Below are positions 8,491 through 17,115 of a stretch of DNA of 64,000 bases, piece after piece. The notes beneath the pieces are model-generated. The model searched no databases. It saw nothing but the letters and a program-made list of their open reading frames with translations, and was not told the origin of the DNA. Position numbers and translations under genes: made by a program. Origin of the DNA: Lentzea sp. NBRC 102530 (GTDB lineage: Bacteria > Actinomycetota > Actinomycetes > Mycobacteriales > Pseudonocardiaceae); assembly GCF_030269365.1 (NCBI RefSeq), contig NZ_BSTF01000003.1, forward strand, positions 248,001 through 312,000, given 5' to 3'. Within the stretch, counting starts at the first letter, position 1. Each line of letters starts with the position of its first letter.

Positions 8491-8931
8491 GTTCGCCGGG
8501 GAGCCTTCTTCGCGCGGCGTTTCCGGCTTGCTGTCCGGAACCTCTTCGCGCGGCGCTTCGGGCGTGGTGTCCGGGACCTCTTCGCGGAGGTCGTGGGCGA
8601 TCTTCTTCGCCTCGTCGATGAGCTGCTGGGACTCGTCGAGGCGGTCCTCGTCGGGCGGCGTGAGGTCACCGGGCGGCTCGGCGGACCGTTCGGCCGGCGA
8701 CACCCCGGCCGTCGCCGTCGGTGACGCCCCGGTCGTCGCCCTCGTGGCGCCGTCCGGGAGCACTGCGGACTCACCGTCCGGAGCGCCTGCCGGCTCGTCC
8801 ACCGCGCTGGCGGGCTCCTCGTCGACTGACACGGGCCGCTCTCCGTCCGGTACGACGGCACGGTCCTCCACCGGCTCCACGGCGCGCTCGTCGTCGGGCA
8901 CGGTCACGCGGTCTTCTCCTGGTGCGGTCAC
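8488..8931 (-). CDS. Acidic Pro/Glu-rich hypothetical protein
   Basis: 147-residue low-complexity protein, strongly acidic and rich in Pro, Glu and Asp, with repeated phrases such as REEVPDTTPEAP and REEVPDSKPETP near the C terminus and a probable helix LDESQQLIDEAKKIAHDL around residue 105. The GTG start overlaps the DUF5682 stop (GTGA), so it is the last gene of the MoxR-system operon. No enzymatic motif or signal peptide is visible. Its last codons lie in the DnaA-box repeat array. Function unknown; it may be a disordered accessory of the MoxR complex (inference from position only). Confidence 0.7.
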   Translation of the reverse strand: MTAPGEDRVTVPDDERAVEPVEDRAVVPDGERPVSVDEEPASAVDEPAGAPDGESAVLPDGATRATTGASPTATAGVSPAERSAEPPGDLTPPDEDRLDESQQLIDEAKKIAHDLREEVPDTTPEAPREEVPDSKPETPREEGSPAN

Positions 8932-11105
8932 GCCTCTGGGATCACCGCATCCGGCGGCCTCGAAACTCCCGCCATCAGGCCGCGGACGTGGGCGGCGAGG
9001 CGTTCGGCGATGGCGAGGTCCCACTCGTCGTCGGACGTCGGCTGCGGGGTCTCCCCCGCCACGACGCGTTCGCCGAGCAGGCGGCGTTCGGCCGGGGTGA
9101 AGTCGGTGATGGCCCGGCGGAGCAGGGGCAGGGCGTCGTCGAACGCCTCGCCGCGCAGGCCGCTGAGCCACTCGTCGATCAGGCCGAACAGGCGCGGGTC
9201 GGCGGCGAGCAGGGTGGCAGAGCCGCGGAGGAAGCCCGCCACGAAGGCCGTGGCCACGTTGCGGTGCAGGCGGGTGGCGACGTCGTCGCTGGTGACCTCG
9301 CCCGCCTCCCACAGCAGGCGGGTGGCCCTGCCGGTCGGGAGGCCGTGGGCCTCGGCCTTGACCAGCGCGTGCAGGGCGCGCCACCAGGTCTTCTGGTGGT
9401 CCTCGTCGGCTGCCAGGCGGGTGGCCTCGTGGGCGCCGTCCACCACCTGGAGGGCGTGTTCTGCCGTTTCGTCGTCGACGTTGCGGCAGGCGATGGGCAG
9501 ACCCACGGCGCCTCGGGTGAGGAGGCCGTGCAGGGCTACCCGGAGGAGTTCCGGGTCGGTGCCGCGGACCGAGCCGTAGCGGACCGTCCTGGCCAGGTCC
9601 GGGAGGGCGGCCAGGAGTTCCAGGGCATCGGTGGCGAGGGCGGCGCAGCGGTCCAGGGCCTTGCGGGACTCGGCGACGGCGGCGGGGAGTTCGCAGCCGA
9701 CCGACCTGGTGAGGGTGGCGGCCGCGTCGGCCACCCGTTGGGCGTCCTTGGCCGACTGGGTCAGGACGTTCTCCGCTGCCGTGTGGACGGTGGTGCCGTG
9801 GCGGGCCGCCACCGCCACGGAGACTGCGAAGACCGGGTCCCAGCGCAGTTGCCAGACCTCGGCGAAGGTGCCGAGGGAGTTGGAACGGTCCGGCTTGCCC
9901 CACGGGACGCCGAGAACGTCCAGGCGTTGCAGGAGTTTCGAGCGTTCCCGGTCGGTGTCCTTGCGGAGGTCCAGCTTCAGCTGCTTGGGCTGGACGTCCG
10001 CGGGGAGGCGGAGTTTCCGTTGCAGGCGCTGGAGGTCCGCGGCCAGCGGGGAACGCGGGACGGCGTCGCCCACCTCGCCCAGGCGTTCGCCGACGACCAG
10101 TTTGCGGTGGACCAGCCGGAGGTGGATCTCCTCGCCACCGCAGAGGACGGCGAGGGCCGCCTCGTTGACCTCGCTCAGGCCCGCCGAGGGGCGTTCACGA
10201 AGGGCCGCAAGCGTTTCCGCCAGGCGGACTGCCTCGACGGCGCTCGCGGTGGAGGCCGGGAGGTCCTCCTCGCGCAGGACGGCGGCGGCCTTCGCGAACC
10301 AGCGCGGGACCACGTCCTGCTGGTGTTGCCAGAGGTGGGCGTACCAGCCCGGCGAGTCGATGCCGGCGCCGTAACCGGACGCGGCCGCGAGTTGGCCGTG
10401 GCTCCACGGGACCCAGGTGCCGGAGATCTTGCGGCGGCGCAATCCCTTCAGCAGGGCCGTGTCGGAGGCGACCGTCGGTTTGGTGAGCAGCGCGGGAACG
10501 TGCCAGGCGCCGCAGACGACGGCGATGGGGCCGTCGGTCTCCTTGCGGGACTTGCGGATCGTCTGGCGCATGAACGCTTCGCGGCGCAGGGTGCGTTCGC
10601 CGACCTCGTGTTCGAACTCCGCGCGCACGGCGACCATGGCCTCGGCGATGGCGCCGGCCAGGTCGAGCGGGTCGGACGCGCTGTGCTCGACGACGTCCTC
10701 CCACCAGCGTTCCGGGTCGTCGAAGCCCGCGGCCTCAGCCAGCAGGCCGATCGGGTCGACGGCGCCGCTCGGACCGTCGTCGCCGATCGACGCCGCGGCC
10801 GGCAGGTCGAAGAACCGCGCCTGGACGCCGTTCTCGGCCGCGTAGCGCAGGGCCTGCCACTCCGGGGAGAACTCGGCGAACGGCCAGAACGCCGCGTTCT
10901 CCGGTTCGGTCTCGTCGTGCAGCAGGATCGCGACCGGTGGGGTGAGGGCGTGGACGTGCTCGAGCAGCGCGTCCGCTTCCGGCGGGCCCTCGATCAGGAT
11001 CAGCGACGGGCGGGTCTGCTCCAGCGCCCGCGAGACCATCCGGGCCGAGCCGGGGCCGTGGTGCCGGATGCCGAGCAGGACCGGGCCGGGGTCCGCCTCA
11101 GTCAC
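8928..11105 (-). CDS. DUF5682 family protein
   Basis: 725-residue cytosolic protein recognised as DUF5682 from its N terminus, GIRHHGPGSARMVSRAL followed by LILIEGPPEADAL. It contains no signal peptide or clear membrane helix and has a long helical C-terminal half. The family has no established activity but recurs beside MoxR ATPases, DUF5691 and VWA proteins. The GTG start overlaps the moxR stop by 8 bases, which argues for translational coupling. It is probably a partner or substrate-handling subunit of the MoxR-VWA machine. Confidence 0.85.
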   Translation of the reverse strand: MTEADPGPVLLGIRHHGPGSARMVSRALEQTRPSLILIEGPPEADALLEHVHALTPPVAILLHDETEPENAAFWPFAEFSPEWQALRYAAENGVQARFFDLPAAASIGDDGPSGAVDPIGLLAEAAGFDDPERWWEDVVEHSASDPLDLAGAIAEAMVAVRAEFEHEVGERTLRREAFMRQTIRKSRKETDGPIAVVCGAWHVPALLTKPTVASDTALLKGLRRRKISGTWVPWSHGQLAAASGYGAGIDSPGWYAHLWQHQQDVVPRWFAKAAAVLREEDLPASTASAVEAVRLAETLAALRERPSAGLSEVNEAALAVLCGGEEIHLRLVHRKLVVGERLGEVGDAVPRSPLAADLQRLQRKLRLPADVQPKQLKLDLRKDTDRERSKLLQRLDVLGVPWGKPDRSNSLGTFAEVWQLRWDPVFAVSVAVAARHGTTVHTAAENVLTQSAKDAQRVADAAATLTRSVGCELPAAVAESRKALDRCAALATDALELLAALPDLARTVRYGSVRGTDPELLRVALHGLLTRGAVGLPIACRNVDDETAEHALQVVDGAHEATRLAADEDHQKTWWRALHALVKAEAHGLPTGRATRLLWEAGEVTSDDVATRLHRNVATAFVAGFLRGSATLLAADPRLFGLIDEWLSGLRGEAFDDALPLLRRAITDFTPAERRLLGERVVAGETPQPTSDDEWDLAIAERLAAHVRGLMAGVSRPPDAVIPEA

Positions 11106-12183
11106 CGCTGGCGTCCAGGCAGGCGCGGTAGAGGTCGCGCCACTCGGAGCGCTCCTTCAGCACCGTCTCCAGGTACTCCTGCCAGACCGTCGCGTCCGAC
11201 ACCCGGTCCTTGATCACCGAACCGATCAGGCCACTGGCGAGTTCGTCGGCGCCCAGGGTGCCGTCGCCGAAGTGGCCCGCGAGCGCCATGCCGTTCGCGA
11301 TGACCGAGATCGCCTCCGCCGTGGACAGGCTGCCGCTCGGCTTCTTCAGCTGGGTGCGACCGTCCACGGTGGAGCCGTTGCGCAGCTCGCGGAAGATCCG
11401 CACGACCCGGCGCACCTCGTCGAGGGCGGGCGGTTCGGCGGGCAGCTGGAGCGCCTTGCCGAGCTGCTGGGCCCTGGTGATGACGATCTCGACCTCGGCG
11501 TCCTCGGTCGCGGGCGGCGGCAGCACGACGGTGTTGAAGCGCCGCGCGAGCGCGGACGACATCTGGTTGACGCCCCGGTCCCGGTCGTTGGCCGTGGCGA
11601 TCACGGTGAACCCCGGCACGGCCTGGACCTGCGTGTTCAGCTCCGGCACCGGCAGCGACTTCTCGCTCAGCACCGTGATGAACGAGTCCTGCACCTCGGA
11701 CGGCATGCGGGTCAGCTCTTCGACGCGGACGATCGCGCCGCTCTGCATGCCGCGCAGCACCGGGCTCGGCACCAGCGCGTTCTCACTCGGGCCCTCGGCG
11801 ATCAGCCGGGCGTAGTTCCAGCCGTAGCGGACCTGGTCCTCGCTCGTGCCTGCCGTGCCCTGGACGACCAGCGTCGAGTCGCCGCTGATCGCCGCCGCCA
11901 GGTGTTCGGACAGCCACGACTTGGCCGTGCCCGGCACGCCGACGAGCAGCAGCGCCCGGTCCGTGACCAGGGTGCCCACCGCGACCTCGACCAGCCGGCG
12001 CGCGCCCACGTACTTCGGCGTGATCACCGTGCCGTCGGGCAGCGTGCCGCCCAGCACGTAGGTGACCACGGCCTGCGGCGACAACCGCCAGTTCGGCGGC
12101 CGCTGCCGGTCGTCCTGGGCGGCGACGGCCTCCAGCTCGGCGGCGTACTGCTGTTCGGCCGTCGGCCTGAGCACGGCGGTCAC
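11098..12183 (-). CDS. MoxR-type AAA+ ATPase
   Basis: 361-residue AAA+ ATPase of the MoxR group, with Walker A VGVPGTAKS near residue 84 and a modified Walker B, AIVRVEEL, near 153 (Val-Glu-Glu where Asp-Glu is usual). Sensor 1 ATANDRD and the arginine-finger region SSALARRFNTV are also visible. MoxR ATPases act with VWA-domain partners as chaperones that mature or activate enzymes, often inserting metals. The gene order moxR-DUF5682 with SWIM and VWA genes nearby resembles the E. coli yehLMPQ locus. The GTG start at 12183 follows a GAGGAGG ribosome site; upstream of it lies a 150-bp palindrome. Confidence 0.9.
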   Translation of the reverse strand: MTAVLRPTAEQQYAAELEAVAAQDDRQRPPNWRLSPQAVVTYVLGGTLPDGTVITPKYVGARRLVEVAVGTLVTDRALLLVGVPGTAKSWLSEHLAAAISGDSTLVVQGTAGTSEDQVRYGWNYARLIAEGPSENALVPSPVLRGMQSGAIVRVEELTRMPSEVQDSFITVLSEKSLPVPELNTQVQAVPGFTVIATANDRDRGVNQMSSALARRFNTVVLPPPATEDAEVEIVITRAQQLGKALQLPAEPPALDEVRRVVRIFRELRNGSTVDGRTQLKKPSGSLSTAEAISVIANGMALAGHFGDGTLGADELASGLIGSVIKDRVSDATVWQEYLETVLKERSEWRDLYRACLDASGD

Positions 12184-12194
12184 TGTGCCTCCTC

Positions 12195-12344
12195 GGGTCT
12201 GTGTCGAAGTCCGGTTCGACGAGGGTCGCGCCCGGGGTGGTTCCTGGCGGTGCGGCCGGACGGCCCGCATACCGGAGTCGTACGTGGGTCGTCCGGCCGC
12301 ACCGCCGAGGGCCGCTGTCGCGGACCGGACTTCGACGCAGACCC
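12195..12344. repeat. 150-bp interrupted palindrome between moxR and DUF5691 genes
   Basis: Outer arms 12195-12215 and 12324-12344 are inverted copies matching at 20 of 21 positions (core GTCGAAGTCCGGT / ACCGGACTTCGAC). Inside them, 12246-12262 and 12290-12306 form a perfect 17-bp pair (GGCGGTGCGGCCGGACG and its complement), which extends about ten more pairs with G-U wobble toward a short loop. The right arm ends on the stop codon of the DUF5691 gene. The size, the long terminal inverted repeats and the nested stem resemble a MITE-like insertion or a large regulatory hairpin. I saw no target-site duplication. Confidence 0.85.
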
Positions 12345-13756
12345 TACGGCGGTGGGGCGAACGATTCACGCAGGCGGATGCGGAGCCGGAGCACCTCGAG
12401 CTCGAGCGAGTTCTCCGGCCAGCGACGGGTCAGAGCCTCCCAGCTGGCGCCGAGCAGGTCGGCGTCACCCCGCGCCAGCAGCACGGCGGGCGGCCGCCCC
12501 GAGCGCCACCGGGGATCGGGCAGGGCGGCGTAGCGGTGCATCAACGCGCGGGTCGTCTCCGGCGACCACGGCGCCGGCAACTGCGCGCACGCGTGGTCGA
12601 GCAGGTCGTAGTGCCAGTTCTTCGACACGGCCACCACCGCCTGCTCGGCGACCTGGGCGGGCAACGCGGCCAGCATCTCGAGCTGCTCCATGCCCGTGAG
12701 CGTCTCGGCGGCCGCCACCGCCCACGGCCTGGGGTCCTTCGCGGCGGCGAGCTGGTCGGCGACGCCCCTGAGCAGCGGACCCGCCCACGGACCCCTGCGC
12801 AGGATGCCGGCGGCCTTCTCGTCGTCGGCCTTCAGCGTCGAGGTCCAGTACGACGGCGGCACGCTCGCGGCGGCCGCCCGGATGCGGCCCGCCACGCCCT
12901 TCTCCGAACCGTCGCGCATGAGGTCGCGCAGTTCGGGGTCCTCGGGCTGGGCGGTCCACAGCTCGCCGGGCCGGATGTCGAGGCCGTCGGCGGTGAGCCT
13001 CAGGCCGTGCCGCAGGCGGTGGGCCGCGCGGGCGCCGAGACGGGTGGGCTTCAGCCGGCGCAGGAGTCTGAGCGCCTCGTCGTGGACGGCGGCCGACTTG
13101 TCGTCGAGCGCCGCCTCCAGCAGGCGTTCGTCCTGGGGGCCGAGGCCGGTCTCGAGGGCGCTGATCAGCACCTGCCGATCGGCCGACCGCCGGGACTCGG
13201 CGAACTCGCGCGCGATGAACGCACCCACCTGCAGCGGATCGGCCTTGCGCTTGCGGCGCAGCGCCCGGACCCGCTGGGCGCTCGGCAGGTCGAGGACCTC
13301 CTCCAGCGGCACCTCGTCCACCAGCGGCGCGGCCCCGCTCGCCCACGACCAGCCGGGACGGGTGCCCGCCAGCCAGCGGCCGCGGGTGCCGAGGACCTCG
13401 ACCACGGCGGCGCGCAGCCCGGGGCGGGCCGTGCCGATGGCGAGCAGGGACGGCAGCATGCGGTGCTCGGCCACGACGTCGTTGGCCTTGGCGAGCGCGC
13501 ACCACTCCGTCAGGAGCACCTCGTCGTCCAGGCTCATGATCGCCTCCAGAACGGCCCTGGCGGCCGGGCGGGGGCGGGTGGCGGGTTCGGGTGGGGCCAG
13601 TGCCACCGGCTCGGCTGTGGCCTCCTGGGGCAGCGTGGCGCCGAACGCCGCCACGCCGAGGGCGGCGCAGTCGGCCAGCAGGGCTGTCGGGTCGCCGCCG
13701 CCGCGGGTGGTGCCGATGAGGAGGTCCTGAACGGTCCTGGACCACTCGTCCTTCAC
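12344..13756 (-). CDS. DUF5691 family protein
   Basis: 470-residue helical protein of the DUF5691 family. A central stretch, LLEAALDDKSAAVHDEALRL, reads like HEAT repeats, which would suit a scaffold or substrate adaptor. The GTG start at 13756 is chosen for GGAGG seven bases upstream. Between the SWIM-protein gene and moxR in the minus-strand operon, it corresponds in position to a helper subunit of the MoxR-VWA system (YehM-like position; inference). No catalytic motif is recognised. Confidence 0.8.
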   Translation of the reverse strand: MKDEWSRTVQDLLIGTTRGGGDPTALLADCAALGVAAFGATLPQEATAEPVALAPPEPATRPRPAARAVLEAIMSLDDEVLLTEWCALAKANDVVAEHRMLPSLLAIGTARPGLRAAVVEVLGTRGRWLAGTRPGWSWASGAAPLVDEVPLEEVLDLPSAQRVRALRRKRKADPLQVGAFIAREFAESRRSADRQVLISALETGLGPQDERLLEAALDDKSAAVHDEALRLLRRLKPTRLGARAAHRLRHGLRLTADGLDIRPGELWTAQPEDPELRDLMRDGSEKGVAGRIRAAAASVPPSYWTSTLKADDEKAAGILRRGPWAGPLLRGVADQLAAAKDPRPWAVAAAETLTGMEQLEMLAALPAQVAEQAVVAVSKNWHYDLLDHACAQLPAPWSPETTRALMHRYAALPDPRWRSGRPPAVLLARGDADLLGASWEALTRRWPENSLELEVLRLRIRLRESFAPPP

Positions 13757-13811
13757 GCCACCACCTCCGGGGTGTCGCCCGAGAAGCGGCACGGGTCGGG
13801 CACGGGGGCGG

Positions 13812-14975
13812 TCACGCCACCACCTCCAGGACGCCGTCGATCGACACGGCGCCGAGGCGCAGGGCGTGCCCGTCCCACAAGCCCCAGGCGTCGAACGGCA
13901 CACCGCCCGTCAACGCCAGCGCCATGTCCAGGCCCGTGTCGTCGCGGACCGGCAAGCCGTGGCCCGAAGCGTCGACCAGCGACGACCCGTGCAGCCGCAC
14001 CTCCGCGCACCCCAACGGGAACAGCCGCTGCCAGGGATCGGCGACCAGCATCGGTTCCAGCGACGCCAGCGACGTGCGCCACGAGACGGGCGCCGGGACG
14101 TGGGCGGGCGCGACGGACTCGGTCAGCTCCCCCAGCGCCACCCGGTCCGACGCCGGATACGGGTGGACCAGGGCCGTGGACTCCAGGCCGTGCGGCAGCA
14201 GCGGCACGGGCGCGCCCACGGCGGAGTGCCGGATCGCCACGACCCAGCGCTCGGAAGTACGACCCCAGCACCACTGGCGGACCGTGCGCACGCGGCCGTC
14301 GTCGGTCTCCATGCGCAGCAACGCCACCCAACTGTCGGTCACGCCGGGGGTGGCGCGGACCGTCTCCTCCGGGATCGTCACGCCCAGGCGGGCGCGCGGT
14401 TGCACGAAGCAGAGCAGGTGCAGGCCGCCCAGGCGGTCGGCCACGTCGGCGGTCCAGCGCGGGCCCGAGCGGGCGACGATCTCCTGGACCTCGGTGACCG
14501 CGGCGGCGATGCCGGGCACCTGGGCGTCGATCATGCGAGCGGTGAACGCCTGCCACCACGAGGCCGGACGGCCGGGCAGGGAGGCGATGCCGGCCGAGGC
14601 CACGTCGAGGAGCCAGTCGCGCAACCCGTCGATGCCCGAGGACATCGCCAGCGCGCGGTTGGCGGCCGTCTTCTCGCGGGCGCGCAGGCGGCGGGCCACC
14701 GCCTCGGGGGACGAGTCGAGTTCGCGGGCGGCCCGCTTGGCCGTCCACTCCGCCACCCACTCGGGCGGCGAGGCGTCCGGGAGATCGAGTTCCTGCAGGC
14801 TGATGGCGTGCTTGCAGGGGAACTTGCGGGACGGGCACGTGCACTTGGCGGAGCCCGCGGCCAGGTCGACGCACACGCGGTACGGGGTCGAGCCGGAGCC
14901 CGCGTAGAGGCCCCACAGCACCGGCAGGGCCTTGCCCAGGCCCTGCCAGCGCATCGGAACGGCTCGTGTCCTCAC
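13812..14975 (-). CDS. SWIM zinc-finger protein (YehQ-like)
   Basis: 387-residue protein with an N-terminal SWIM zinc finger: Cys45, Cys47, Cys54 and His56 in KCTCPSRKFPCKH. The remainder is mixed alpha/beta without a recognised domain. SWIM proteins occur beside MoxR/VWA pairs, for example YehQ in E. coli, and may bind nucleic acid or protein partners. The GTG start lies 33 bases after the hmgA stop on the same strand, so it can be read from the hmgA promoter. A 16-bp sequence at its 3' end (13812-13827) recurs at the start of the next gene (13753-13768). Confidence 0.87.
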   Translation of the reverse strand: MRTRAVPMRWQGLGKALPVLWGLYAGSGSTPYRVCVDLAAGSAKCTCPSRKFPCKHAISLQELDLPDASPPEWVAEWTAKRAARELDSSPEAVARRLRAREKTAANRALAMSSGIDGLRDWLLDVASAGIASLPGRPASWWQAFTARMIDAQVPGIAAAVTEVQEIVARSGPRWTADVADRLGGLHLLCFVQPRARLGVTIPEETVRATPGVTDSWVALLRMETDDGRVRTVRQWCWGRTSERWVVAIRHSAVGAPVPLLPHGLESTALVHPYPASDRVALGELTESVAPAHVPAPVSWRTSLASLEPMLVADPWQRLFPLGCAEVRLHGSSLVDASGHGLPVRDDTGLDMALALTGGVPFDAWGLWDGHALRLGAVSIDGVLEVVA

Positions 14976-15008
14976 CAGACCAAAGTAGCGAGGACCCCCG
15001 ACAGAAAA

Positions 15009-16181
15009 TCAGGCCGGACCGCGACGGGCCCAGGTCCACGCGTAGGCGGGGTCCTCGCAGGCTTCCGCTGCCTCGCCCAACTCCAGCGGGCGGAACGTGT
15101 CGACCATGACCGCGGTCTCGTCGAAGTAGTCCACGCCGAGAGACGCCTCGACGGCGCCGGGCTGCGGTCCGTGCGTGCAGCCGGACGGGTGCAGCGACAG
15201 CGAGCCGACGCCGATGCCCGAGCCCTTGCGCGCCTCGTAGTTGCCGCCCACGTAGAACATCAGCTCGTCCGAGTCGACGTTCGCGTGGTTGTACGGCACC
15301 GGCACGGACAACGGGTGGTAGTCCACCTTGCGCGGCACGAACGAGCACACGACGAAGTTCGGGCCCTCGAACGTCTGGTGCACGGGCGGCGGCTGGTGCA
15401 CGCGACCGGTGATCGGTTCGAAGTCGCGGATGTTGAACGCCCACGGGTACAGGTGCCCGTCCCAGCCGACCACGTCGAACGGGTGGTTGGCGTAGGTGAA
15501 GCGTGTGAGGCCCGCGCGGTGCCGCACGAGCACGTCGACGTCCTCGCCGTCCACGAGCAACGGCTCGACCGGCCCGCGGATGTCGCGCTCGCAGTAGGGC
15601 GAGTGCTCGAGGAACTGTCCGGCCTTCGACAGGTACCGCCTGGGCGGACCGATGTGCCCGGTCGCCTCCATCACCAGGATCGACATCGGCGACGACGGCA
15701 CCACCCGGTACGTGCAGGAGGTCGGGATCACGACGTAGTCGCCGTCGGCCACCTCCAACGCCCCGTAGATCGTCTCGATGACCCCGGAACCGGACTGCAC
15801 GTACAGCAGCTCGTCACCGAAAGCGTTGCGGTACAACGGGGACGGCACCGTGGCGACGACGAAACCGATGGTCACGTCCGGGTTGCCGAACAACCGGCGA
15901 CGGCCCGTGACGGCGTCCACCTCGTCGGAAGCCCAGGTCAGGTCCTGCGTCTTGAACGCCCGGGGCTTCAACGGCAGGTTCGGCGCCACCGACCCGCGCT
16001 CGTCCTTCACGGTCTCCGCGTTGACGATCGCCGTCGGCAGGTGCCGGTGGTAGAGCAGGGCCGAATCGGCCGAGAACCCCTCGACCCCCATGAGCTCTTC
16101 CGCGTAGAGCCCACCGTCCGGTTTGCGGAACTGGGTGTGGCGCTTTCGGGGGATCTCCCCGACCTGGCGGTAGTAAGCCAT
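15009..16181 (-). CDS. hmgA: Homogentisate 1,2-dioxygenase
   Basis: 390-residue non-haem Fe(II) dioxygenase that opens the ring of homogentisate to maleylacetoacetate in tyrosine and phenylalanine degradation. The cupin-fold C-terminal half carries the iron site: a His in YNHANVDSDELMFY with its Glu, and the conserved LHPSGCTHGPQPG. The length is near the bacterial norm (about 390-440). It is divergent from the unknown gene/fahA operon with a 70-base gap, and its minus-strand transcript can continue into the SWIM-DUF5691-MoxR genes. Likely controlled by the IclR regulator encoded at 18275. Confidence 0.96.
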   Translation of the reverse strand: MAYYRQVGEIPRKRHTQFRKPDGGLYAEELMGVEGFSADSALLYHRHLPTAIVNAETVKDERGSVAPNLPLKPRAFKTQDLTWASDEVDAVTGRRRLFGNPDVTIGFVVATVPSPLYRNAFGDELLYVQSGSGVIETIYGALEVADGDYVVIPTSCTYRVVPSSPMSILVMEATGHIGPPRRYLSKAGQFLEHSPYCERDIRGPVEPLLVDGEDVDVLVRHRAGLTRFTYANHPFDVVGWDGHLYPWAFNIRDFEPITGRVHQPPPVHQTFEGPNFVVCSFVPRKVDYHPLSVPVPYNHANVDSDELMFYVGGNYEARKGSGIGVGSLSLHPSGCTHGPQPGAVEASLGVDYFDETAVMVDTFRPLELGEAAEACEDPAYAWTWARRGPA

Positions 16182-16251
16182 GACCTCTCCGAGGGCGTTC
16201 GATTATCGGACATCTTTGTTCACTTACCGATACCCAGCTAGCGTGTCAGCC
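16182..16251. promoter_or_regulatory. Divergent hmgA / fahA-operon promoter with candidate operator
   Basis: TTGTTC (16216-16221), a 17-base spacer and TAGCGT (16239-16244) form a plausible sigma-70 promoter on the plus strand whose start point would fall on or beside the GTG at 16252, giving a leaderless mRNA. A small palindrome, CGATTATCG (16200-16208), with partly matching flanks lies between this promoter and hmgA and could be the IclR operator. Operator assignment is inference. Confidence 0.5.
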
Positions 16252-17115
16252 GTGTCAAGCGCTGTCGAACTCCGTGCGCCCGGTCCGCGCGGTACTCCGC
16301 CCCTGCTCGCGAGGCTTGTGGACGATGCCGCGCTGTTCCCTCCGGGGAACGCGTCGATGCCCGACGCGGTGCGCGGTCACCTCGACGGACGCGTCGGCGA
16401 GTGGTCCGGCGTCATGGGCCTCTTCCTCTGTCCCGCCTCCCGTCTGGCCGAGCTGATCACCGAGCTGATCAAGGTGAAGCCGGCCAAACCGATCGCACTG
16501 AGCCTCGTGATCGACACCGGCCTCGGCGGCGTGCCGAAGGCCGTCTCGATCGTCGAGAGCCGAAGCGAACTCCTGGCCCTGCGCATGGTCGAGATGCCCG
16601 CACCGTCCGATGTGGACGAGGTGTGGCTCGAGCGCGTGTCCGAGTTCGTGCCCGAGGACGTCATCCGCGTCGTCGAACCCCGCCGCGGCGGTGCCGAGTG
16701 GCTCGACGGCGTCCGCCGGGTCATCGAGCACGGCAGCTGGCCCAAGCTGCGCTGCGGCGGTCTCTCCCAGGAGAACTTCCCGAGCGTCGAGGAGGTCGGT
16801 GACTTCCTCAGCGTCGTGAGTGGCGGCGGCGTCGCGTTCAAGGCGACGGCGGGCCTGCACAAGGCCGTCCGCTACACCGACGAGCAGGGCTTCACGCACC
16901 ACGGTTTCCTGAACCTCCTCGTGGCCACCGCCCGCAGCCTGAGCGGCCGCGACGTCCGCGAGGCGCTCGCGAGCACCGACGCCGAGGCTCTCACCGCCGA
17001 GGCGAAGGCGCTGAGCGACCAGGCCGCGCACGCCGTCCGCGGCGTGTTCGCGAGCTACGGCTCGTGCTCGCTCGCCGAACCGATCGAGGACCTCGAAGGG
17101 CTGGGGCTGCTGTGA
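16252..17115 (+). CDS. Conserved protein of unknown function in homogentisate operon
   Basis: 287-residue protein I do not recognise. It is cytosolic, with no signal peptide or helix long enough for the membrane. Notable stretches are LVDDAALFPPGNASMPDAV at the N terminus, VEPRRGGAEWLDGVRR in the middle and FKATAGLHKAVRYTD followed by HHGFLNLLVAT later; these read like a folded alpha/beta enzyme. The GTG at 16252 suits a leaderless start; an in-frame GTG at 16243 is the alternative. The stop overlaps the fahA start (GTGA), so it is tightly coupled to fumarylacetoacetase and may supply the maleylacetoacetate isomerase step or a regulatory role. That role is inference. Confidence 0.85.
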   Translation: MSSAVELRAPGPRGTPPLLARLVDDAALFPPGNASMPDAVRGHLDGRVGEWSGVMGLFLCPASRLAELITELIKVKPAKPIALSLVIDTGLGGVPKAVSIVESRSELLALRMVEMPAPSDVDEVWLERVSEFVPEDVIRVVEPRRGGAEWLDGVRRVIEHGSWPKLRCGGLSQENFPSVEEVGDFLSVVSGGGVAFKATAGLHKAVRYTDEQGFTHHGFLNLLVATARSLSGRDVREALASTDAEALTAEAKALSDQAAHAVRGVFASYGSCSLAEPIEDLEGLGLL

